Shown here in pieces: positions 7,951-16,586 of a DNA stretch of 42,580 bases (position 1 is its first letter; the number at the start of each line of letters is the position of its first letter). The notes under the pieces were generated by a model, which ran no database searches, had not been told where the DNA came from, and worked only from the letters and a program-made list of their open reading frames with translations. The DNA is from Streptomyces mexicanus (lineage in GTDB: Bacteria > Actinomycetota > Actinomycetes > Streptomycetales > Streptomycetaceae). The DNA lies in NCBI RefSeq assembly GCF_902506575.1, contig NZ_LR732544.1, forward strand, positions 4,157,742-4,200,321, given 5' to 3'. The position numbers and the translations under genes were made by a program.

Positions 7951-8022
7951 AGCGGGTGACAGGAATCGCACACTGCGCCTTCCCCCTGGAAGGGGGATGT
8001 TCTACTACTGAACTACACCCGC
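7951..8022 (-). tRNA. tRNA-Gly (anticodon TCC) with irregular D loop and T arm
   Basis: A 72-nt minus-strand cloverleaf: acceptor GCGGGTG/CACCCGC, D stem GTTC/GAAC, anticodon arm TCCCC-CTTCCAG-GGGGA. The D loop is AGTAGTA rather than the usual AGTGGTA, so position 18 is A instead of G. The T loop is TGCGATT instead of TTCGATT, so position 55 is G. The T stem pairs only as GCAG/CTGT-type with an extra U bulged before the last G-C pair. Positions 19 (G) and 56 (C) are kept. It may be a functional divergent tRNA, a tRNA used outside translation, or a decaying copy. A possible TAATGT -10 box lies upstream (minus strand, 8075-8080). Confidence 0.85.
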
Positions 8023-8114
8023 ATGTACTCCGTGGGTCTCGGCCTTTCGGCCTCGCCCCTCGGCGTGCTCCAGACATTAGCTGATCAGCAGGGGGGTAGC
8101 GCAAGTCGGTTGTG

Positions 8115-8140
8115 CCCAGGGGCCGCTGACGGCCCCTGGG
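8115..8140 (-). terminator. Hairpin downstream of the lsrL-type gene
   Basis: cccaggggccg (8115-8125) pairs perfectly with cggcccctggg (8130-8140) around a four-base loop. It is about 180 bp past the stop of the minus-strand gene. The stretch 8141-8318 contains only short repeats of the gaccggctcc type. Confidence 0.65.
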
Positions 8141-8318
8141 GGACACCTGCGGGACCGGTCACGAGACGCTCGCCGGGGGCGGGGGAGACGGTCATCGGGC
8201 TCGGAGGAGCCGGTCGCTGGGGTGACGGGAGCCGGTCACCGGGCTCGGGAAGGTCCGGTCGCGGACCCCTCGGGGCGGCCCGGCCACGCACCCGGAGGCC
8301 GGCCGGTCGCCGGGCCGC

Positions 8319-8636
8319 TCACTGGGCCGCGCTGAACGCCTCGTAGACCTTCTTCGGGATGCGTCCGCGCGCCGGCACGTCCATCTTGTTCGCCTGGGCC
8401 CAGGCCCGGACGGCGGCGGGGTCGGGTGCGACCTCCGTCTGCCGGTAGGCCTTGCCCGAGCGCGAGCGCTTGCGGCCCGCCTCCACGTAGGGCGCGAGCG
8501 CCTTACGCAGTTTCTTCGCATTGGCTTGGTTCAGGTCGATCTCGTAGAACTTGCCGTCGAGTCCGAAGGCGATCGTCTCCGCCGCTTCCGAGCCGTCGAT
8601 GTCGTCAAAGAGAGTGACCACGACACGCTGCGCCAC
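8319..8636 (-). CDS. lsrL: Lsr2-family nucleoid-associated protein (second paralog, LsrL type)
   Basis: Lsr2 proteins bind the minor groove of AT-rich DNA, bridge it and silence genes. The 105-residue product begins MAQRVVVTLFDDIDGSEA, the N-terminal oligomerisation strand/hairpin, and ends with a basic DNA-binding domain containing the hook PARGRIP. The GTG at 8636 is chosen over an upstream in-frame ATG at 8696 because the family starts with the AQRVVV strand and because aaggga lies about ten bases upstream. Streptomyces has a main Lsr2 and a smaller-effect paralog LsrL whose gene neighbours purS (recollection). This position matches LsrL. It is divergent from purS across an intergenic region that is AT-richer than its surroundings. 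Confidence 0.85.
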   Translation of the reverse strand: MAQRVVVTLFDDIDGSEAAETIAFGLDGKFYEIDLNQANAKKLRKALAPYVEAGRKRSRSGKAYRQTEVAPDPAAVRAWAQANKMDVPARGRIPKKVYEAFSAAQ

Positions 8637-8989
8637 GAATATCGGTCCCTTCGTGCGACACCTCTGCCTGTGCTCGGCCCATGAGCTGGGGAGCATGCGG
8701 AGATGTCGGCTGTTCGCCTGTTATCGGGAAAAGTATCGGCTCTCGCCAATTCATTTGTACAGTGCCGGGCAATGCGAAGTGAAGCCCCGGCTAAATCTCT
8801 CCGCGTGTCCCCCCGCAATAACGGGTGTCCAGTGCGGAACGCCGGACTTTCCCAGAACTTTTCACAAAGACCCGCGGCCGGTACCGGATCGTGACCGGCG
8901 TCACGTACGTTCCTACCAGTCTACTCGCGTAGAAATTTTGTGCGGGTAGTCTGAAGGGACCTGCTCAGCACCACACACCGGGAGTGCCA
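8637..8989. promoter_or_regulatory. Divergent promoter region lsrL / purSQL
   Basis: This 353-bp gap separates lsrL from purS. Around 8708-8765 it is clearly AT-richer than its surroundings (for example ttatcgggaaaagtatcgg), a plausible site for autoregulation by Lsr2-type proteins (inference). TAGTCT at 8947-8952 is a fair -10 box for purS, giving a leader of about 30 nt. No convincing -35 or PurR-type operator was recognised. Confidence 0.5.
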
Positions 8990-9262
8990 GTGGCACGCGT
9001 CGTAGTCGACGTCATGCTCAAGCCGGAGATCCTCGACCCCCAGGGCCAGGCGGTGCAGCGCGCACTGCCGCGGCTGGGTTTCGACGGCATCTCCGACGTA
9101 CGTCAGGGAAAGCGATTCGAACTGGAAGTGGACGGGCCCGTCGACGAGGCCGCGCTCGCCCGCATTCACGATCTTGCCGAATCCTTCCTCGCCAACACCG
9201 TGATCGAGGACTTCACCGTGAAGGTCGAGTCCGGTGACGTAGCCGCGGAGGCGGCGAAGTGA
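8990..9262 (+). CDS. purS: Phosphoribosylformylglycinamidine synthase subunit PurS
   Basis: PurS is the small structural subunit that links PurQ and PurL in the FGAM synthase complex, which converts FGAR to FGAM. The 90-residue product reads [20 protein letters not shown] and includes VRQGKRFEL and the C-terminal [12 protein letters not shown], as expected. The GTG at 8990 is preferred over the GTG at 8984 because GGGAG lies five bases before it and the family begins ARVVVDV. It overlaps purQ by four bases (GTGA). Confidence 0.95.
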   Translation: MARVVVDVMLKPEILDPQGQAVQRALPRLGFDGISDVRQGKRFELEVDGPVDEAALARIHDLAESFLANTVIEDFTVKVESGDVAAEAAK

Positions 9263-9939
9263 CCGCTCGTATCGGCGTCGTCACTTTCCCCGGCAGCCTC
9301 GACGACCGGGACACCCAGCGCGCGATCCGCCTCGCCGGCGGCGAACCGGTGGCCTTGTGGCACAAGGACAAGGACCTCCACCAGGTCGACGCGGTCGTCC
9401 TGTGCGGCGGTTTCTCGTACGGCGACTACCTGCGGGCCGGTGCCATCGCCCGCTTCTCGCCGGTGATGGAGCCCCTCATCGAGCAGGCGAAGGCCGGTCT
9501 GCCGGTCCTCGGCATCTGCAACGGCTTCCAGATCCTGACCGAGGCCCACCTGCTGCCCGGCGCCATGCTCGGCAACGACCACCTCCACTTCATCTGCCGC
9601 GACCAGAAGCTGCGGGTGGAGAACGCGGAGACGGCCTGGACGGGCGACTACACCGCCGGCCAGGAGATCCACATCCCGCTGAAGAACATGGACGGCCGCT
9701 ACGTGGCCGACCGGTACACCCTCGACAAGCTGGAGGCCGAGGGCCGGGTCGCGTTCCGCTACGTGGACCTCAACCCGAACGGTTCGCTCAACGACATCGC
9801 CGGCATCACCAACGAGGCCGGCAACGTCGTGGGCCTGATGCCGCACCCGGAGCACGCCGTGGAGCCGCTGATCGGCACCGGCCGCACCGACGGCCTCCCC
9901 TTCTTCACCTCGATCCTCAAGAAGCTGGTCACCGCATGA
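9259..9939 (+). CDS. purQ: Phosphoribosylformylglycinamidine synthase subunit PurQ (glutaminase)
   Basis: PurQ hydrolyses glutamine and passes ammonia to PurL. The 226-residue product is a class I glutamine amidotransferase: [16 protein letters not shown] near residues 50-65, the nucleophile elbow [10 protein letters not shown], and the His/Glu pair in [11 protein letters not shown] near the end. It starts with GTG inside the purS stop and its own TGA overlaps the purL ATG, so purS-purQ-purL form one translationally coupled operon. Confidence 0.97.
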   Translation: MTARIGVVTFPGSLDDRDTQRAIRLAGGEPVALWHKDKDLHQVDAVVLCGGFSYGDYLRAGAIARFSPVMEPLIEQAKAGLPVLGICNGFQILTEAHLLPGAMLGNDHLHFICRDQKLRVENAETAWTGDYTAGQEIHIPLKNMDGRYVADRYTLDKLEAEGRVAFRYVDLNPNGSLNDIAGITNEAGNVVGLMPHPEHAVEPLIGTGRTDGLPFFTSILKKLVTA

Positions 9940-12194
9940 GCAGGACGCCTCTGGACACGGTCGAACACGCGGCCGCGACCCCCGACGTCGAGCTGCCCTG
10001 GGCCGAACTCGGCCTGAAGAAGGACGAGTACGAGCGGATCGTCGAGATCCTGGGCCGCCGCCCCACCGGCGCCGAGCTCGCCATGTACTCGGTGATGTGG
10101 TCCGAGCACTGCTCGTACAAGTCCTCCAAGGTCCACCTGCGCCAGTTCGGTGAGAAGGCCCCGGAGAACGACGCGCTGCTCGTCGGCATCGGTGAGAACG
10201 CCGGTGTCGTGGACGTCGGCCAGGGCTACGCCGTCACCTTCAAGGTCGAGTCGCACAACCACCCGTCCTACGTCGAGCCCTACCAGGGCGCGGCCACGGG
10301 CGTCGGCGGCATCGTGCGCGACATCATCGCGATGGGCGCCCGCCCGGTCGCCGTGGTGGACCCCCTGCGCTTCGGCGCGGCGGACCACCCGGACACCAAG
10401 CGGGTGCTGCCCGGCGTGGTCGCGGGCATCGGCGGCTACGGCAACTGCCTGGGCCTGCCCAACATCGGCGGCGAGGTCGTCTTCGACCCCTGCTACCAGG
10501 GCAACCCGCTGGTCAACGCCGGCTGCATCGGCGTGATGCGGCACGAGGACATCCACCTCGCCAAGGCGTCCGGCGCGGGCAACAAGGTCATCCTGTACGG
10601 CGCCCGGACCGGCGGCGACGGCATCGGCGGCGCCTCCATCCTCGCCTCCGAGACCTTCGACGACGCCAAGCCCTCCAAGCGCCCGGCCGTCCAGGTCGGC
10701 GACCCCTTCCAGGAGAAGCTGCTCATCGAGTGCACCCTGGAGGCGTTCAAGGAGAAGCTGGTCGTCGGCATCCAGGACCTCGGCGCGGCGGGCCTGTCCT
10801 GCGCGACGAGCGAGCTGGCCTCCAACGGCTCCGGCGGCATGCGCGTCACCCTGGACGACGTTCCGCTGCGCGACTCCACGCTCTCGCCCGAGGAGATCCT
10901 CATGAGCGAGTCGCAGGAACGCATGTGCGCGGTCGTCGAGCCGGACAAGGTGGACCGCTTCCTGGAGATCTGCGCGAAGTGGGACGTCATCGCCACCGTC
11001 ATCGGTGAGGTGACCGACGGCGACCGCCTGGAGATCTTCTGGCACGGCGAGAAGATCGTCGACGTGGACCCGCGCACGGTCGCGCACGAGGGCCCGGTCT
11101 ACGAGCGCCCCTACGCCCGCCCGGACTGGCAGGACGCCCTGCAGGCCGACGACGCGAACAAGCTGCCCCGGCCGCGGACCGCCGAGGAGCTGAAGGCGCA
11201 GGTCCTGCAGCTGGTGGCGTCCCCGAACCAGGCGTCCAAGAAGTGGATCACCCAGCAGTACGACCACTTCGTGCAGGGCAACACCGTGCTGGCCATGCCG
11301 GAGGACTCCGGCATGATCCGCATCGACGAGGAGACCGGCCTCGGCGTGGCGATCGCCACCGACGGCAACGGCCGTTACGCCAAGCTCGACCCGTACACGG
11401 GCGCGCAGCTGGCGCTGGCGGAGGCGTACCGCAACGTCGCCGCCACGGGCGCCAAGCCGCTCGCGGTCTCCGACTGCCTGAACTTCGGCTCGCCCGAGGA
11501 CCCGGCGGTGATGTGGCAGTTCGCCGAGGCCGTGCGCGGACTCGCGGACGGCTGTCAGCAGCTGGGCACGCCGGTGACCGGCGGCAACGTCTCGCTGTAC
11601 AACCAGACCGGCGAGGCCGCCATCCACCCGACGCCGGTGGTCGCCGTCCTCGGCGTGATCGACGACGTGGCCCGCCGCACCCCGGTCGCCTTCCAGGAGG
11701 AGGGCCAGCTGCTGTACCTCCTCGGTGACACCCGCGAGGAGTTCGGCGGCTCCGCCTGGTCGCAGGTGGTCCACGACCACCTGGGCGGTCTGCCCCCGAA
11801 GGTCGACCTGGAGCGCGAGCGCCTGCTGGCCGAGATCCTGATCTCCGCCTCCCGCGACGGCATGATCGACTCCGCGCACGACCTGTCCGACGGCGGCCTG
11901 ATCCAGGCCGTGGTGGAGTCCGCGCTGCTGGGCGGCAAGGGCGCGCGCCTGGTCGTCCCCGACGGCCTGGACGCGTTCACCTTCCTGCTCTCGGAGTCCG
12001 CCGGCCGCGCGATCGTGGCCGTGCCGCGCTCGGAGGAGCTGCGCTTCACCGACATGTGCGGCGCCCGCGGCCTGCCCGCCACCCGCATCGGCGTCGTCGA
12101 CGGCGACACGATCGAGGTCCAGGGCGCGTTCGAGCTGTCCCTGGACGAGCTGCGCGAGGCGCACGAGGGCACGATCCCGGCGCTGCTGGCGTAG
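9936..12194 (+). CDS. purL: Phosphoribosylformylglycinamidine synthase subunit PurL
   Basis: PurL is the synthetase subunit of FGAM synthase and uses ATP and ammonia from PurQ. The 752-residue product is the small (Bacillus-type) form. It contains [17 protein letters not shown], the glycine-rich [23 protein letters not shown], and the second-domain [10 protein letters not shown], consistent with the duplicated PurM-like ATP-binding fold. The ATG overlaps the purQ stop (ATGA). An intrinsic-type hairpin follows the TAG at 12192-12194. Confidence 0.97.
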   Translation: MSRTPLDTVEHAAATPDVELPWAELGLKKDEYERIVEILGRRPTGAELAMYSVMWSEHCSYKSSKVHLRQFGEKAPENDALLVGIGENAGVVDVGQGYAVTFKVESHNHPSYVEPYQGAATGVGGIVRDIIAMGARPVAVVDPLRFGAADHPDTKRVLPGVVAGIGGYGNCLGLPNIGGEVVFDPCYQGNPLVNAGCIGVMRHEDIHLAKASGAGNKVILYGARTGGDGIGGASILASETFDDAKPSKRPAVQVGDPFQEKLLIECTLEAFKEKLVVGIQDLGAAGLSCATSELASNGSGGMRVTLDDVPLRDSTLSPEEILMSESQERMCAVVEPDKVDRFLEICAKWDVIATVIGEVTDGDRLEIFWHGEKIVDVDPRTVAHEGPVYERPYARPDWQDALQADDANKLPRPRTAEELKAQVLQLVASPNQASKKWITQQYDHFVQGNTVLAMPEDSGMIRIDEETGLGVAIATDGNGRYAKLDPYTGAQLALAEAYRNVAATGAKPLAVSDCLNFGSPEDPAVMWQFAEAVRGLADGCQQLGTPVTGGNVSLYNQTGEAAIHPTPVVAVLGVIDDVARRTPVAFQEEGQLLYLLGDTREEFGGSAWSQVVHDHLGGLPPKVDLERERLLAEILISASRDGMIDSAHDLSDGGLIQAVVESALLGGKGARLVVPDGLDAFTFLLSESAGRAIVAVPRSEELRFTDMCGARGLPATRIGVVDGDTIEVQGAFELSLDELREAHEGTIPALLA

Positions 12195-12230
12195 GTCCGG
12201 CACACGGCGCCGTGCGGTCTGCACGGCGCG

Positions 12231-12260
12231 GGACCCCGGCCGCTGCGACGGCCGGGGTCC
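12231..12260 (+). terminator. Terminator of the purSQL operon
   Basis: ggaccccggccg (12231-12242) pairs perfectly with cggccggggtcc (12249-12260) around a six-base loop, 37 bp past the purL stop. Confidence 0.85.
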
Positions 12261-12322
12261 TCGGCATGCCCGGCTCACGCCGCCTGATCGAAAAGGGGCT
12301 GAGCGGGCGCGTCGGGAGGGCA

Positions 12323-12328
12323 TAGGCT
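12323..12328 (+). promoter_or_regulatory. Probable -10 box, leaderless start of the next gene
   Basis: TAGGCT is followed after seven bases by the ATG at 12336, with no Shine-Dalgarno sequence between. The arrangement closely mirrors that before purD. Confidence 0.5.
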
Positions 12329-12335
12329 CACCGCC

Positions 12336-13130
12336 ATGCCGGCCAAGAAGCGCACCCGGACCTACGATCCCGCCAGGACCCGTGCTGCCGTCCTCGCTCA
12401 ACTCGGCCACGTCCGTACGGCCGTGCGCGGGCTGAGCGCCGAGCAGCTGGCCCTGCCCACGCGTCTGGAGGGCTGGACGGTGCGGGAGCTGGTCGCGCAC
12501 ATCGGCATGGCGGCCACGGCCGTCGGGCGGTCCCTGGCCCTTCCCGAGCCGGCCCGGCAGGACGCCGTGCTGCTCGACTGGCCCTTCGCGACCTCCGCCA
12601 ACTCCGCGGCCATCGACGACTTCACCCGGCGGCTCGCCGCGGAGCAGCCCGACCTCGACGCCTACCTCGCCGAGGTGGAGCGGGGCCTGGCCGAGCAGCT
12701 CGACGCCCACCCCGGCACCCGGCTGCTCGCCACCAACGTCGGCGCCCTGCCGCTCGCGGACTACCTGGTCACCCGCACCGTGGAGCTGGTCGTCCACACC
12801 GACGACCTGAACGCCGCCGTGCCGGGCCTGGACGTCCCCCAGGACAAGCAGGCCCTCGCGGCCGCCACCCGGCTCCTGGCCGACGCGCTGGCCGCCAAGG
12901 CACCCGGCGGATCCACCGAGGTGCGGATCCCGCCGTACGCCGTCGTGCAGTGCGTGGAGGGCCCCCGGCACACCCGCGGCACCCCGCCCAACGTCGTCGA
13001 GACCGACCCGCTGACCTGGATCCGGCTGGCCGCCGGGCGGATCGCGTGGCGGGAGGCCGTCGCGGACGCGAAGGTGAGCGCGAGCGGGGAGCGCGCCGAC
13101 CTCGACGCGCTGCTGCCCCTGATGGCCTGA
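12336..13130 (+). CDS. Maleylpyruvate isomerase/DinB-like protein with C-terminal SCP-like domain
   Basis: The 264-residue product starts MPAKKRTRTYDPARTRAAVL. It contains LSAEQLALPTRLEGWTVRELVAHIG, the N-terminal four-helix pattern of mycothiol-dependent maleylpyruvate isomerase/TIGR03083 proteins, with the conserved GW and a helix histidine. VTRTVELVVHTDDLN supplies a second candidate metal histidine. The end, VRIPPYAVVQCVEG and TDPLTWIRLAAGR, resembles a sterol-carrier-like (SCP_3) domain, which is why such genes are called sterol carrier family proteins. The substrate is unknown; a mycothiol- or metal-linked role is family inference. It is probably transcribed alone from a leaderless promoter. 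Confidence 0.75.
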   Translation: MPAKKRTRTYDPARTRAAVLAQLGHVRTAVRGLSAEQLALPTRLEGWTVRELVAHIGMAATAVGRSLALPEPARQDAVLLDWPFATSANSAAIDDFTRRLAAEQPDLDAYLAEVERGLAEQLDAHPGTRLLATNVGALPLADYLVTRTVELVVHTDDLNAAVPGLDVPQDKQALAAATRLLADALAAKAPGGSTEVRIPPYAVVQCVEGPRHTRGTPPNVVETDPLTWIRLAAGRIAWREAVADAKVSASGERADLDALLPLMA

Positions 13131-13193
13131 GGCCTGAGCCGGGCCGGTCCTGAGCCAGCCGAACACGGACCCGGCCGGACCCGAGCCCGGCGA

Positions 13194-13286
13194 ACTTGGA
13201 CCGGGCCGGACCTCAGCCTGCCGGACCTGGACCGGGCTGGACCTCAGCCTGCCGGACCTGGACCGGGCCGGACCTCAGCCTGCCGG
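13194..13286. repeat. 31-bp tandem repeat, three copies, upstream of purF
   Basis: Units start at 13194, 13225 and 13256. The shared core is gaccgggc(c/t)ggacctcag followed by cctgccgg; copies differ at one or two positions. A fourth unit begins at 13287 and degenerates (acctgagccggcc). The 13131-13537 gap otherwise holds related gagccggg-type fragments and the purF promoter, and no gene was supported in it. Confidence 0.85.
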
Positions 13287-13524
13287 ACCTGAGCCGGCCG
13301 CACCCGAGCCGGGCCGGAAGGGACCCGTACGGCCCGGACAATGTGCGTCACCTCACGCGCGGCCGCCCGCACAGAGGCCCTCGCGCCGCCTCGGGGCACG
13401 CGCCGCCGCTCCCCTCCGCCACACCGTTCTGACCTGGGCGAACACCGAAGAAACGGCCTCGGTGGCGGACCCGTGATCGCCGGGCGCCGGCCATCCCCAA
13501 TTCGGACCAGTGGTCGACCTCGCC

Positions 13525-13530
13525 TACACT
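13525..13530 (+). promoter_or_regulatory. Probable -10 box of purF (leaderless)
   Basis: TACACT ends seven bases before the GTG at 13538. ttcgga about 18 bp upstream (13501-13506) is a weak -35 candidate. Only cggtggc separates the box from the start codon, so there is no room for a normal leader and ribosome site. Confidence 0.55.
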
Positions 13531-13537
13531 CGGTGGC

Positions 13538-15067
13538 GTGCCACGTGGTGACGGACGACTCAACCACGACCTGCTCCCCGGTGAGAAGGGCCCTCAGGAC
13601 GCCTGCGGCGTCTTCGGTGTCTGGGCTCCGGGTGAAGAGGTCGCCAAGCTCACGTACTTCGGGCTCTACGCCCTCCAGCATCGGGGTCAGGAATCCGCGG
13701 GAATCGCGGTCAGCAACGGCTCCCAGATCCTCGTCTTCAAGGACATGGGCCTGGTCTCCCAGGTCTTCGACGAGACCTCGCTCGGTTCCCTGCAGGGCCA
13801 CATCGCGGTCGGTCACGCGCGCTACTCGACCACCGGCGCCTCCGTGTGGGAGAACGCCCAGCCCACCTTCCGCGCCACCGCGCACGGCTCCATCGCTCTC
13901 GGCCACAACGGCAACCTGGTCAACACGGCGCAGCTCGCCGAGATGGTCGCCGCCCTGCCGAACGACAACAACAGCCGCTCCACCCGGGTCGCCGCCACCA
14001 ACGACACCGACCTGCTCACGGCCCTGCTGGCCGCCCAGGTCGACGACGACGGCAAGCCGCTGACCATCGAGCAGGCCGCCCACCAGGTCCTCCCGCAGGT
14101 CAAGGGCGCCTTCTCCCTCGTCTTCATGGACGAGCACACCCTGTACGCCGCCCGCGACCCGCAGGGCATCCGCCCGCTGGTCCTCGGCCGCCTGGAGCGC
14201 GGCTGGGTCGTCGCCTCCGAGACGGCCGCGCTGGACATCACCGGCGCCAGCTTCGTCCGGGAGATCGAGCCGGGCGAGTTCGTCGCCATCGACGAGAACG
14301 GCCTGCGCGCCTCCCGATTCGCGGAAGCGAAGCCCAAGGGCTGTGTCTTCGAGTACGTCTACCTGGCCCGCCCCGACACCGACATCGCCGGCCGGAACGT
14401 GTACCTCTCCCGCGTGGAGATGGGCCGCCGGCTCGCCCAGGAGTCCCCGGTCGAGGCCGACCTGGTGATAGCGACGCCGGAGTCCGGCACCCCCGCCGCC
14501 ATCGGCTACGCGGAGGCCTCCGGCATCCCCTTCGGCGCCGGCCTGGTGAAGAACGCCTACGTCGGCCGGACCTTCATCCAGCCCTCGCAGACCATCCGCC
14601 AGCTGGGCATCCGCCTGAAGCTGAACCCGCTGAAGGAAGTCATCAAGGGCAAGCGCCTGGTCGTCGTGGACGACTCGATCGTGCGCGGCAACACCCAGCG
14701 CGCCCTGGTCCGCATGCTGCGCGAAGCGGGCGCCGCCGAGGTCCACATCCGGATCTCCTCGCCGCCCGTGAAGTGGCCGTGCTTCTTCGGCATCGACTTC
14801 GCCACCCGCGCCGAGCTGATCGCCAACGGCATGACCATCGAGGAGATCGGCACCTCGCTGGGCGCCGACTCGCTGGCGTACATCTCCCTCGACGGCATGA
14901 TCGAGGCGACCACCATCGCCAAGCCGAACCTGTGCCGCGCCTGCTTCGACGGTGAGTACCCGATGGAGCTGCCCGACCCGGAGCTGCTGGGCAAGCAGCT
15001 GCTGGAGACCGAGCTGGCCGCAGGCCCCGCCGCCACGGCCGCGGCCGACGCGATCCGGCGCCCGTAG
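13538..15067 (+). CDS. purF: Amidophosphoribosyltransferase (glutamine PRPP amidotransferase)
   Basis: PurF makes 5-phosphoribosylamine from PRPP and glutamine, the committed step of purine synthesis. The 509-residue product has a 22-residue propeptide ending GPQDA before the nucleophile Cys23 in CGVFGVW, then HRGQESAGIA and GHNGNLVN of the Ntn-glutaminase domain. VVVDDSIVRGNT is the PRPP-binding loop. Cysteines in KGCVFEY, KWPCFFGID and LCRACFDGEYP match the four ligands of the [4Fe-4S] Bacillus-type enzyme. The GTG start is fixed by the propeptide length and the promoter position. purM follows after 43 bp, likely co-transcribed. Confidence 0.97.
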   Translation: MPRGDGRLNHDLLPGEKGPQDACGVFGVWAPGEEVAKLTYFGLYALQHRGQESAGIAVSNGSQILVFKDMGLVSQVFDETSLGSLQGHIAVGHARYSTTGASVWENAQPTFRATAHGSIALGHNGNLVNTAQLAEMVAALPNDNNSRSTRVAATNDTDLLTALLAAQVDDDGKPLTIEQAAHQVLPQVKGAFSLVFMDEHTLYAARDPQGIRPLVLGRLERGWVVASETAALDITGASFVREIEPGEFVAIDENGLRASRFAEAKPKGCVFEYVYLARPDTDIAGRNVYLSRVEMGRRLAQESPVEADLVIATPESGTPAAIGYAEASGIPFGAGLVKNAYVGRTFIQPSQTIRQLGIRLKLNPLKEVIKGKRLVVVDDSIVRGNTQRALVRMLREAGAAEVHIRISSPPVKWPCFFGIDFATRAELIANGMTIEEIGTSLGADSLAYISLDGMIEATTIAKPNLCRACFDGEYPMELPDPELLGKQLLETELAAGPAATAAADAIRRP

Positions 15068-15110
15068 GCGCCCGTCAGCCCCGTAATCCCAACCCGAAAG
15101 ATCCCAGGCA

Positions 15111-16199
15111 ATGTCTGAGACAACCACCGGTGCGACCGGTGCGTCCGGTGCTTCCTACGCGGCTGCCGGCGTCGACATCGAGGCGGGCGACCGCGCGGTG
15201 GAGCTGATGAAGGAGTGGGTGAAGAAGACGCGGCGGCCCGAGGTCCTCGGCGGCCTCGGCGGTTTCGCCGGTCTCTTCGACGCCTCCGCCCTCAAGCGCT
15301 ACGAGCGCCCGCTGCTCGCCTCCGCCACGGACGGCGTCGGCACGAAGGTCGACATCGCCCGGCAGCTGGGCGTGTACGACACCATCGGCCACGACCTGGT
15401 CGCCATGGTCATGGACGACATCGTGGTGTGCGGCGCCGAGCCGCTGTTCATGACCGACTACATCTGCGTCGGCAAGGTCCACCCCGAGCGGGTCGCGGCC
15501 ATCGTCAAGGGCATCGCCGAAGGCTGTGTGCTGGCCGGCTGCGCCCTGGTGGGCGGTGAGACGGCCGAACACCCCGGGCTGCTCGGCGAGGACGACTTCG
15601 ACGTCGCCGGCGCCGGTACGGGCGTCGTGGAGGCCGACCGGCTGCTCGGCGCGGACCGGATCCGCCGGGGCGACGCGGTGATCGCCATGGCGTCCTCCGG
15701 ACTTCACTCCAACGGGTACTCGCTGGTGCGGCACGTGCTGCTGAACCGGGCGGGCCTGTCGCTGGACGCGCACATCGAGGAGTTCGGCCGCACCCTCGGC
15801 GAGGAGCTGCTGGAGCCGACCAAGATCTACTCGCTGGACTGCCTGGCGCTCACCCGCACCACCGAGGTGCACGCCTTCAGCCATGTCACCGGGGGCGGAC
15901 TCGCCGCCAACCTCGCCCGGGTGATCCCGGACGGACTGCACGCCGTGGTCGACCGCGCCACCTGGACCCCCGCCCCGGTCTTCGACCTGGTCGGCCGGAC
16001 GGGCGAGGTCGAACGACTGGAGCTGGAGAAGACCCTCAACATGGGCGTGGGCATGATCGCGATCGTGCCCGCCGAGTCCACCGAGGCGGCCCTGACGACC
16101 CTGGCCGACCGAGGCGTCGAGGCGTGGGTGGCGGGCGAGATCACGGAACGTGGCGAGCACGCCACGGGTGCGGCTCTCGTGGGTGACTACGCCGTCTGA
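15111..16199 (+). CDS. purM: Phosphoribosylformylglycinamidine cyclo-ligase (AIR synthetase)
   Basis: PurM closes FGAM to AIR with ATP. The 362-residue product carries YAAAGVDIEAGD at the start, then LLASATDGVGTKVDIA, DIVVCGAEPLFMTDYI, GGETAEHPG, MASSGLHSNGYSLVR and HVTGGGLAANLAR, the usual PurM motifs. An extra Thr/Gly/Ala-rich N-terminus precedes the conserved core. The start follows gaaagatcccaggca, a weak ribosome site. It lies 43 bp after purF and ends at a convergent terminator. Confidence 0.97.
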   Translation: MSETTTGATGASGASYAAAGVDIEAGDRAVELMKEWVKKTRRPEVLGGLGGFAGLFDASALKRYERPLLASATDGVGTKVDIARQLGVYDTIGHDLVAMVMDDIVVCGAEPLFMTDYICVGKVHPERVAAIVKGIAEGCVLAGCALVGGETAEHPGLLGEDDFDVAGAGTGVVEADRLLGADRIRRGDAVIAMASSGLHSNGYSLVRHVLLNRAGLSLDAHIEEFGRTLGEELLEPTKIYSLDCLALTRTTEVHAFSHVTGGGLAANLARVIPDGLHAVVDRATWTPAPVFDLVGRTGEVERLELEKTLNMGVGMIAIVPAESTEAALTTLADRGVEAWVAGEITERGEHATGAALVGDYAV

Positions 16200-16282
16200 C
16201 CTGCCGTCCGGCCTGTGGACCGGTGGCCGGGAAACCGGTCGCCGGGCCGTACGGCCGCAGAGCACCCGCGGACAGCACAGAA

Positions 16283-16311
16283 CCCGGTCCGTGGTGAGCC
16301 CACGGACCGGG
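16283..16311. terminator. Convergent terminator between purM and the DUF3073 gene
   Basis: cccggtccgtgg (16283-16294) pairs perfectly with ccacggaccggg (16300-16311) around tgagc. It lies between the two convergent stops and can serve both strands. Confidence 0.85.
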
Positions 16312-16328
16312 CAGTGGTCGATGCAAGG

Positions 16329-16586
16329 TCAAGCGCCGCGGCGACGCTGGTGCGAAGTCGAGGGGTCCTCGTCCTCTTCCTCGTCGTCGTCCTCGTAGAG
16401 GTCGGCGTACCGTGCGTACAGGTCGTCGTCGTGCTCATCGTCCGCGAAGCGGTCGCCGTTCGGCGACTGGTTCGACGTCGATGCGCCCAGCTCCTCGGCC
16501 AGGCGTGAGAGGTCCGTCCCACCGCTGTTGTACTTCAGCTGGCGGGCGACCTTCGTCTGCTTGGCCTTGGCCCGGCCGCGCCCCAT
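16329..16586 (-). CDS. DUF3073 family small acidic protein
   Basis: The 85-residue product starts MGRGRAKAKQTKVARQLKY, the conserved basic beginning of DUF3073, followed by GGTDLSRLAEEL. The second half is strongly acidic (DDEHDDDLYARYADLYEDDD) before a short basic end. Function is unknown; the basic-then-acidic layout suggests binding to nucleic acid or ribosome, which is only inference. The ATG follows gaggggg at normal spacing. It converges with purM. Confidence 0.9.
   Translation of the reverse strand: MGRGRAKAKQTKVARQLKYNSGGTDLSRLAEELGASTSNQSPNGDRFADDEHDDDLYARYADLYEDDDEEEDEDPSTSHQRRRGA

Noticed and set aside
9759..13166. 1135-codon minus-strand frame opposite purL
   Set aside because: Shadow of purL and the following gene; no start signal or domain.
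13194..13300. Possible CRISPR array
   Set aside because: Repeats are contiguous with no unique spacers and no cas genes are near.
13244..15127. 627-codon minus-strand frame
   Set aside because: Antisense of purF with no motif or ribosome site.
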